Positions 56,701 to 64,000 of a DNA stretch of 64,000 nt are shown here, piece by piece (within the stretch, counting starts at the first letter, position 1; every line of letters begins with the position of its first letter). The notes under the pieces were generated by a model. The model was not told the DNA's origin, ran no database searches, and saw nothing but the letters and a program-made list of their open reading frames with translations. The translations under genes were made by a program, and so were the position numbers. The stretch is from the NCBI RefSeq assembly GCF_002234675.1, contig NC_019859.2, forward strand, positions 29,272,434-29,336,433. Direction: 5' to 3'. The stretch is from Oryzias latipes. Lineage: Eukaryota > Chordata > Actinopteri > Beloniformes > Adrianichthyidae.

Positions 56701-59134
56701 CTTCCTCCTGCTGGGGCCAGCCTCCATCTGAGGAAGAGGAACGTGCTTCTCCAGGATGTCTCCCAGACACTCCATCAGCGTCTCCTGGTACGCTTTCATC
56801 TTCTGGATTTTCTCCTTGATGTCCTGCAGCATGCTGGACGCACAACAACGTCATCTCTCCTTCTGTTGGAGCGCTTCTTTTCCCAGCTTCGACAGTGAAA
56901 ACATCTGCTTTGAATCCGATCGATCCACCATCTCACCTGTGCACTGAAATGTCCTCCTTTTCCTTTTGAAGTTGTTCAACGTGGTTTTTGGCCGCCTTGA
57001 GCACCTGCGTCTTCTCCTCCAGCCATTTCTGTTCTCTAAGAAACGACAGTTCAGAAGCAGGAGTCAGGCGTATCTGAGCAACGCGTGTTTGGGAGGCGCT
57101 GGATGGTGGACTCACAGCTCTTTCGTCTCTCGCAGTTTGTCCCTCTTTGCCTGACAACAAGAAAGAACCGTCTCCAGCTGAGAGCACAGCTTCAGCACCT
57201 GCCGATGCAGAGTGGACAAAAAGTGGAATAAAAATTTAAAAAAAAAGGAGACACTGGGAGCTCTTTTTCTTCTGTGATGGGTCAGCGCACCTCCTCTTTT
57301 CCAGCGTGAAGCAAAATGTCTGGATTTCCTGCCAGCACTGATGGAAGAAAGGAAAAAGCTGATCAGGTTCAACTGCCATTTCCTCTGAATTTAACTGAGT
57401 CCTGGATTCAGACTGTTTTAGGCTCCATGTCCTGAAGCAGGGATTCTGTTTGGAAAGAGGTGGCAGCTTTCTCAGTCAGGATGGAGGACTTACACTGAGG
57501 CTCCTCTGTCTGCCGTTTCTTCAGCTCAGCTTCCGTTGCCATCAGTCTATTCTGCATCTGCCAGTGAAACCACAATTTAAAGAAGGAACCTCCTGGTAAG
57601 AAAACGCTGTTTATTTTCTTTAAATTTGCAATATTTCCTTCAAGTTATGGTGTGTTCTTCTGAATTTAAAACTGTTCACAAATTTCCACTTTTATTTCCC
57701 CTCCAATTTAAGCCGATCCTGCTTTAACCACATATTTAGCCTCTGGACTATGGAGGTCATGGATGTTGTTATGAAGCAAACCCCAACATGTGAGGAAAAC
57801 ACCTGAAGCTCTTCTACATCTAAAACAGAACCAGGTTAGTTGTGCTGCGTTACACCTCCTTTAAATGATGCGACTCCCAGAATGCTCCACGCCAGACGCC
57901 AATCATCAGCTACTTCTGAGTATCCATGTCAATCTATTTAGTAAGTCTGAATGTATTTAGTAAGTATGTCATGTCTTTCTTCTTTCTCCGGGGGGCGTGA
58001 CAATGGGACATCGGTTCCCATGATTCTCTGCCTCTTTGTCACACCAAAGCTATGCCCGAATCCCCCCCCCAACCCCTAACTACACCATGCTCGCTACTTT
58101 TTTTTTCTTCAAACGGCGAATAAGACGTCATTAATTTGTCAGTCAAAATCTATCGTGAGCGTTTTGCGACGATTATTGGGTCCACTGTCTTCTGAAGATA
58201 AAAACATTTATTAAAAAATACATTTAAATACATTTTTTTGGCAAAAATCATTCCGACGCAATGCATTGTGGTTTATATTCGCACACTAGTTTTTCACAGA
58301 GACTTCTGGGAAATTTCTAGGGCACTCGATTTTGGAATTATAAATTTGGACAACACTACAAAATGGCAAACGCACTATATAGTGCACTATGTAGGGGTTA
58401 GGGTGGGAATTCGGCCACACAGCCCAACTCTCTTCATCCTCTAAATTACTTAAAACAGATTAGAGCGTTGGCTCAGTATGTGATTGAGATTATTGGCAGA
58501 GTAGGAGAATCTGTTGTTATTTAGAAAGAAAAAAGCAAAGCAAATATGACTATAATTTGGTCTCCAAACTGTCCTTCTGTCCTCATTTGGTCCATCACTA
58601 TTTCTTTATTCTTTTAGTGACTTTTCTTTAGTTCCATGATTAGATCAGAAGACCCTCCTGCCATATAAAAAAAAAAGCTGCTGGGATCTCACCTGTTCCT
58701 GCGGGCTGTCACTGAAGTGTGGTTCACACAGCAGGAGCTCATTCTGAAGCTGCGACACACAGACACGCGCGCAGTTACGTCTCACAGCACAGACTAACTT
58801 CTAGAAACAGTAGCAAGTTACTCCGGAGTTTCCTTACCTTCTCCAGGTGAGCAAACTGCTCCTCACAGAGCTCCAGCAGCTCCGCCTGAGCGGCCTCCGA
58901 CAGCGGACCCTCCACCTCCAGGCTAGCCGCTTCACCAGCCTGACCGCGCGGGCGGAGCGGCCAGGAGGGACCGGTGAGCACAGAGGAGCAGAGTTAGCTC
59001 ATTTACACAGCAACTAACGTACGTCATTATCCGCGCGGGAATTGTCTCGGTGTGAGAAGACACAAAGATGCGCGCGCGCGTGTGAAATAACATCCGAATA
59101 GTGACAGGGCTAAAACACAAAACAAACTTACCAT
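53784..59134 (-). CDS. cenpk: Centromere protein K, ten coding exons, 266 aa
   Basis: CENP-K is a subunit of the CENP-H/I/K/M complex of the constitutive centromere-associated network at the inner kinetochore. Coding exons (minus): 59132-59134 (ATG only), 58838-58939, 58693-58749, 57494-57557, 57291-57337, 57116-57198, 56937-57035, 56698-56833, 56570-56623, 53784-53939; all are GT-AG with continuous phase. The middle is coiled coil (KWLEEKTQVLKAAKNHVEQL). Then come a basic PSRRKK stretch, SQELVSLSEILE, and the family C-terminus with HDPYVIVDETFWPPYVEMLL and AVRHQENSFKIRLGAFF. Human CENPK has about 269 aa and a similar end (PHDPYVKI, WPPYVELLLRNGIALRH). The start codon is the last three bases of exon 1, immediately before GTAAGT, so the first exon is almost all 5' UTR. 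Intron 9 (2.6 kb) is filled with transposons. Confidence 0.94.
54080..55051. mobile_element. Tc1/mariner-IS630-like non-autonomous element (972 bp)
   Basis: Ends CAGTTTTTCTCAGTCGCTTT and, inverted, CAGATTTTCTCAGTCGCTTT form 44-bp terminal repeats with about two mismatches. TA dinucleotides flank both ends (54078-54079 and 55052-55053). No DDE transposase is readable inside. It sits in cenpk intron 9, 140 bp upstream of the last exon. Confidence 0.82.
55340..56330 (-). mobile_element. hAT element derivative with transposase C-terminal end
   Basis: The minus-strand frame 55753-55971 reads VSVMKTNSTADRSRLTDE and LQSILRISTTQKLTP, the C-terminal end of GTF2IRD2-like hAT transposases. Ends resemble GCCCTCAAACTCG (left) and, inverted, CATGTCAAAGTCAACTCCCC followed by GGGGGCCACATCCGG. 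Most of the coding region is deleted. It seems to be inserted in an older element whose right end (TTGTTACAACCCTATA) is at about 56381. It lies in cenpk intron 9. Confidence 0.65.
58050..58428. mobile_element. MITE with CCCCTA-type inverted ends in cenpk intron 3
   Basis: The left end TATGCCCGAATCCCCC...AACCCCTAACTAC and the right end, inverted, GTGTGGCCGAATTCCCACCC then TAACCCCTAC are imperfect inverted repeats. Near the right end is the palindromic TATAGTGCACTATA-like core (58377-58392). No coding capacity. This resembles a widespread teleost MITE type; the superfamily is not certain. Confidence 0.6.
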
Positions 59135-59240
59135 CCTTTGATCAAATCCACAGTTTCACAGTGCAAAAGAGGACAGACGTCCTAACGTTTCAAAATACCG
59201 CCAACATCGGTGACGTCATCCACGCGACGGAAACACATCT
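59000..59240. promoter_or_regulatory. Probable promoter region of cenpk
   Basis: A CpG-richer patch surrounds exon 1 (GTACGTCATTATCCGCGCGG, GATGCGCGCGCGCGTG, GGTGACGTCATCCACGCG with a CRE-like TGACGTCA at about 59211). No TATA box is visible. Transcription probably starts between 59140 and 59230. Confidence 0.5.
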
Positions 59241-59309
59241 ACTTTTGGATTTAAACTACAAAAATGGCCGCCGTTTTAAGAAAAAGAAAGAAGAAGAAAA
59301 TGTTTACTA

Positions 59310-60440
59310 AGACGCATCGTGTTATTAGAAAATGGGAAAAAATCGTTTTAAATCCCTAAATCGTTGTTTTTTTTTCCTGTTTTATTGAAAGAGAAAAAAG
59401 TTGTTTATGTCACAGTTCCAAACTATGAACTAAATGTAGCATTTTTTCACATCTAAACATCGCACGAAATTATTTGTTTACAAAATACTACTTAACAGTC
59501 ATTTGCATAACTTAGAACTTCTGTGTTTTACATATGAGTGGAGTAGAGGTGCAATGACACAAAAAAGAAAAAATGCTGCCAGTCCATGATGTGGCCTCCT
59601 CTGTGTGTGTAAGAACTGAGCTTGAATCCACCGTTTCTCCATTCTATTTTACTACAGTTAGGTTCAGACATTCTTGAATTTTATGTAAAATTTAAATTTA
59701 CAAAATAACATTTTAAAAAGCTTCTTCACATTTTTAGTATTTTCTTTTTTACCTTGTTTTAGCTTTATTTCTCAATTGTGTTGTTATACTGACATCTCAT
59801 TTGTGTTTAGAAATAATTTTATGTTTAAATCAGACTTTTTTTGTATTTAGTTTTTCTTCTGTTCCTTTTTTTGGATGACTGAATCAATTTGGGCAACAAA
59901 AAGGCTGATTTTGATCTAATAAAATAAAATATAAAAGCTCAAACACAGAGTTAATATTTAACATCATACAAAATGTTCTGTGTAATTGTGCTGCACATAT
60001 TATTTGTGATTTCCCATTTTATTTTTTCTGCTTTATATTTGCAACAGACGCCAAACAAGTCAGCTGTTTGTCTCTGCTGCTCTCACTCATCTTTTTTGTA
60101 ACAAAACAGATGCCAGAGTTTCAAGAAGAGATTGATGCTGCTGGAAAATGTGATATGATGGTCTCCCCAAAGATTTATGTATAAATCTAGGATCCCACAA
60201 GTAAATACTCAACTTTAATAACCAAGCTGTTCTTTCTAATGTTTTCAGTAATTGTTAAGATGAACATATTTCTCTGTTTGACATAATAACCCACCAAACA
60301 CACCGACCAGCTCAGAGTTAGACTTGTTTCATTAATCAGATGTGTTTTAAAGCAGGCCTCACAGGCAGCAGCAGCATCATTTTCCTGTATCTTCTCTTCT
60401 CTCACCTGCTCTCTTTGTTCTGTAGTTTGGACCAACATTT
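59310..60440. other. AT-rich non-coding sequence upstream of cenpk
   Basis: No exon was recognised. Long T- and A-runs are frequent. The minus-strand frame 60187-60438 (83 codons) has no recognisable domain. Confidence 0.5.
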
Positions 60441-60442
60441 GA

Positions 60443-60664
60443 GTTAAACCTGTTTCTGTGATTGAGCAGCAGAACTGTGGGTTGGAGAAACTCTTTATTG
60501 GGGGAGCCCGACAGGTTCAGCTTTTCTCAGAAACTGAAGCAAACGTGAAGCTTGAGTTCAAAATTAAGATTTGCAGGGAGAACTGTGGTCCTCCTGGGGT
60601 TCTGCAGCATCAGTTCAGGCCAGAAGACGACAAAGCACGGGTGGTTCTTCTAGTCCTGATGTGA
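60443..60664 (+). other. Unassigned exon-like open frame
   Basis: The frame from the preceding stop to TGA at 60662-60664 reads SVIEQQNCGLEKLFIGGARQ, then VQLFSETEANVKLEFKIKI and PPGVLQHQFRPEDDKARVVL. Its composition is more protein-like than that of the chance frames nearby. AG acceptor-like sites precede it (TTCTGTAG at about 60417-60424 and GAGCAGCAG at about 60464-60472). I do not recognise the family. It could be the last exon of a gene, an exon of a decayed gene, or chance. Confidence 0.3.
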
Positions 60665-60832
60665 AAATGTTACCTCTGAATCCACCTATTTTTGTTTTTT
60701 ATTATTTTTTTGTATTGTTCACTCTACACTTTTTCTTGTTTCAAACTTGAGCATTAAAAAGAAATTATAATGTATTTTCAATAACTTTTTTTGTGTGCCT
60801 GCTATCAACCAAAAGTTCCAGAGTATTGTTAA

Positions 60833-61037
60833 CCCTTGTGTAATCCTAGGCACTTTAACATTGGGAGTTGGGTCATCTAGACCCACTAGACAGTGCTCTG
60901 AACCTTTTTTCTTCAATGATTTGTGAACCTCACTGGTGTCCATGGATTACATGAAATCTTTCCACCTTTATCCACCTTTGTCACGGCAGGGAGAACACGT
61001 CATTGTGAGGGTGGGGTCATCTAAGATAGCACAAGGG
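60833..61037. mobile_element. piggyBac-like MITE, copy 4 (205 bp, TTAA both sides)
   Basis: It begins CCCTTGTGTAATCCTAGGCA and ends GATAGCACAAGGG. Perfect TTAA flanks lie at 60829-60832 and 61038-61041. It is the reverse orientation of copies 2 and 3, and its body matches copy 1. Confidence 0.88.
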
Positions 61038-61041
61038 TTAA

Positions 61042-62560
61042 AAATAGTATTATTGTTAGAAGGACTGATCCAATTAATTATCAAGAGTGTAACTCTGACA
61101 GTAGCAGGCTGTGTGTTTCACGCTGAGGCCTTCCTCTCATCTTTCCTAATACACCTAAAAAGAGGAATGGCTTCCAGAAGAACATTTAAACACAATCAAA
61201 TACCAGTGTTTTTGAAAATAAAATAGAACAGCAGCAAATAACTCCTTAAAGCAACTCCCATAATGCACCTCACCCACTGCTTAGTGCAGTAAATGGTTTT
61301 ATTTCACAGTTTTTGAAGTGTTTCACCGACGTGGATCTACTTCACATTAACTTCTGTTTTAAAAACAAAATCCGTTGTCTCCACTGGTATGCAGAGGACG
61401 GCAGCCTGCTCTGCGGATTCTGAAGACCTCCGGCTGATTTCACAGAACACAAGTTAGCTGAAATAGGATTGGATCAAAATGTTGCCATGGTGTAACAGCA
61501 GCTTAGCAAACTGACATCAAGAGAAAACGGTGGGATGAATCATTTTTCTTTGCTTTAAAGAAAATTAAAGGAATTATTCCTTATTATAGATTTCTGAAAA
61601 AAACAACAACACATAAATGGACCTTCACTTAAAGGTTTAGAGGAGGCCTTACAAGGCTTGATGGCCCACCACAGACAATATTCTCCTGAGGAAAAAAAAA
61701 GTAATGTTGATCCCCCTTCAGCCCCAATCTCAAATTCTTGAATCAAACTGAAAAAGTAAAAAATGTAACGTTTCCATTTAATTCAATAAAAAGTGAGCAG
61801 CTCTTTGTTTTCTGTCATTCCTGTAACAGTAAGTCCATTTAGATGTGTGGACAACAGAGAATGGGTGACGGAGGTTCAAATTAGTGAATTTAAAAGGATT
61901 AGTGCTGTTTCTTTTTTTAATTGAGTAAATGAAACGTCTTTGTATCACCCAGAGTGTCTTAAAACACGCATTATTACAATATTAATAACTAACCCATGAA
62001 TTCCATTGTTTGTTGTTTTCTGTTGTTGCTTCATTAAAGTTTTTTTTCTTCTTGCATAAATCCTGCTCAGCTTTCTGACAAACTACAGAATTGCCAATGA
62101 CAACCAACGCCCAATGAAAAACTAAGAAGAAAACAGAACACTTACATTTTGTCGTTTAAAGATCCTCAAATATTGATATCATGAAATTTTGTAAAAGCGC
62201 AATAAAACAAATGAAAATATAAAACAAAAAATAAGCTTGGAAACTGAACTAAATGGAACAACAAAACCTCAGTCAACTGCAAGAGTCATAAAAAAGAGGA
62301 GTCTGGTTATTCAAATGAATTAGTGTGTCTCAAAAATGAAACGAAAATTATCATTTTTAATGTTTAATAGGAAGAAAAATCAATTGCAGGTATCAAACTT
62401 ACCAGCAGGTGCCGCTGTTTGTGTCCCCAGAAGCAGATGAGTCTCTATTATTGTTGCCAAACTTTTCCTCTGTCAGGTTCTGCAGGAGAGGATGACTCTT
62501 CTGAAACACAAATCCCTCACAGAACCTTCGGCTTTCACAGGTTTGTTGTTGTTTTTGAAT
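61042..62560. other. 1.5 kb without recognised features
   Basis: AT-rich, with no known domain or element ends. Short frames only. Confidence 0.45.
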
Positions 62561-62689
62561 TCACATGATCACGAGACGTTCCTCACATTTGGTTGAACGT
62601 GTGTTGCAGTTTCAAGCAGAACAGTCTGAATGTTTAGGCCTCCCTCTAAACAGACCAAAACCTGCAGAATTTTCATCCCTGCTTCCAAA

Positions 62690-62935
62690 CATTCAGGTTT
62701 ACGCGCATGCGCGCTTGGACACTCACCTGTTCATGGCGCCGCCGGCTGCTTTCATGCAACCGGATTATGAAAATGATTAGCATTTGCTGCAAAAGGAGCA
62801 GCGTCGTCCGAATATTCTGTCTGGCTCTTGGTGGATGTTTGATTCCGGCGCGCCAGGCGCGCAGCAGCTGCAGCGGGCGGCGGGGCCTAACTGGACACAT
62901 TTCGGCCCCCTCCCCTTCTCCTCCAGCTTGATTAT
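62690..62935. promoter_or_regulatory. CpG-rich patch with NRF1-like site
   Basis: CGCGCATGCGCG at 62702-62713 is a perfect palindromic NRF1-type site. GC- and CpG-rich sequence continues to about 62890 (GGCGCGCCAGGCGCGCAGC). On the minus strand, a possible short coding exon reads ATGAAAGCAGCC...ATGAACAG followed by a good donor GTGAGTG (62727-62755). This looks like a promoter or first exon, but no downstream exons could be linked. Confidence 0.4.
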
Positions 62936-63720
62936 TTGAGTGATCAACTAGAATTTGATTAATATGCAAATTTCTAAATAAACCGTTCCATTTGGGCCTT
63001 CAGCGCAGCCTAATTAATCAACAGTTAAAGGAAATTAATACATACATCAATTCTGTCAGGAACATGCTTAGTTCAATCGCCCGTAAAATTGAAGTTTGAA
63101 GTATTAACTGGCTCCACAGGAAGCCTGATGATTACAACTCCACATTTTGTCTCTATTTAGAAATATAGACTGCTTTAACTGCAGGCAAAAGGGGAAAAGA
63201 TCTCCGTACTTATCCCGCGCTAATAACTGTTCTAATTATTGTTATAAGGGACTGTAATAACAGGGCTGCAGACATGCGCCTTTGCAGCGATTTTTCTTCT
63301 TTGCTTGCTTTCTCTGCAGACAAGGTGGAAAACATTGAAGTAATCCATCAAAGTGCAGTTTACTCTTACTCCTGACGCTACTTTGACTCTCTGCTAATGA
63401 TGAAGGGGGGACAGAGAGCGGCGGGATGAAGAGAGAGCGGTCGCACTATTGTTTCAGCGGGGACTCATGCATCAAACTTCAATTTTCCGGACGATTGAAG
63501 TAGTGATTTTTTCCATCTTGGAGTGAAATACTGAAATACACCTAAAGCCTCCATATTAATTACCACGAAGCCTTCCCTCAGACTATAGTATTACTTATCA
63601 GCAGGCGCCTGACAAGGCCTCATAAAATAAGCAAGTGGATCCATCATGGTGGACTGCCTTCAGAAAGATGTCAGATTTAGAGCAGGCTCGCGCTCACAAA
63701 CATCCCGATCTGACGTGAAC
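62936..63720. promoter_or_regulatory. Candidate conserved non-coding regulatory block
   Basis: The stretch is free of recognisable repeats and has dense homeodomain-type cores: TTAATTAATCAAC-like sequence at 63010-63020, GAAATTAATAC and ATATTAATTACC at 63553-63564. An octamer ATGCAAAT lies at 62962-62969. There are no long reading frames. The composition differs from the transposon-rich sequence elsewhere. The regulatory role is an inference from composition and motifs only. Confidence 0.35.
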
Positions 63721-64000
63721 CTTTTTATTCTCTATAAGTTTTAAACACCTGACATTCTATTTTTATGGAAACATTTTGATCTAGAAAATTATTCACCTTT
63801 GTGTCGTGATGTCATTTATTTACAGTTTTGATGAAAACATTGTCACTGTATACTCTGCTAGAAATAAAGTAAAAATGAGAAATTTACAGAAATGTTTTCC
63901 TCATAAGAACCAATTAGTTAAAAAAAATGAAAAACAAAATATTTCAACTAGATGTGTTTAAATAGCTTCAAAAAGCAAACACTGTAAAAAAAAAGAAGAA
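63721..64000. other. AT-rich sequence at the window edge
   Basis: I see nothing that supports a gene or element here. Confidence 0.5.

Noticed and set aside
56516-56854. 112-codon minus-strand frame as a cenpk exon
   Set aside because: It is in the wrong phase over exons 8 and 9 and reads through the intron. The spliced frame matches CENP-K instead.

Overview
The window looks like nuclear DNA from a ray-finned fish, probably a percomorph teleost. It has intron-split vertebrate genes (type I keratins, an ArfGAP of the SMAP family, centromere protein K), GT-AG introns of 80 bp to several kb, and a typical teleost load of Tc1, hAT, piggyBac-like and Harbinger elements, LINE fragments and tRNA-derived SINEs. 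I see no bacterial operon, CRISPR array or phage-like signal. All gene models were assembled by hand from splice motifs, reading phase and remembered family sequence; no search was run.

Layout. 0-5 kb holds LINE fragments and the first arm of a large inverted repeat. 5.0-7.9 kb (minus) is a complete type I keratin gene, keratin A: eight coding exons, 396 aa, with exon sizes 83/157/162/126/221 bp. 9-14 kb holds the second inverted-repeat arm and a mosaic of hAT, piggyBac-like MITE and Tc1. 14-22.8 kb is mostly non-coding with SINEs. 22.86-25.4 kb (plus) is a second type I keratin, keratin B, with the same exon sizes but a stop codon at the end of the rod, so its tail exons lie in the 3' UTR. 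25.4-38 kb is gene-poor: two piggyBac-like MITEs, a SINE with a nested hAT MITE, a GC-rich tract and Tc1 remnants.

38.0-49.05 kb (minus) is smap1, ten coding exons and 454 aa. Its introns carry a Harbinger derivative, a foldback element and a duplicated 0.19 kb segment. 49.3-52.6 kb contains L1-like, RTE-like and hAT fossils. 53.8-59.13 kb (minus) is cenpk, ten coding exons and 266 aa. 59.3-64 kb has no confirmed gene; it holds a fourth piggyBac-like MITE, a CpG-rich patch with an NRF1-like site, and an AT-rich repeat-free stretch that may be conserved regulatory DNA.

How the genes work together. The two keratins are divergent paralogues about 15 kb apart and belong to the type I intermediate-filament family; each would pair with a type II keratin encoded elsewhere. 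smap1 (Arf6/clathrin trafficking) and cenpk (inner kinetochore) are housekeeping genes in the same orientation. I see no functional link between them or with the keratins. I did not find an undescribed multi-gene system. The most interesting items are the eroded keratin B tail, the inverted repeat around keratin A, the TTAA-flanked MITE family with a hybrid copy, the foldback element with internal hairpins, and the possible conserved non-coding block at the right end.
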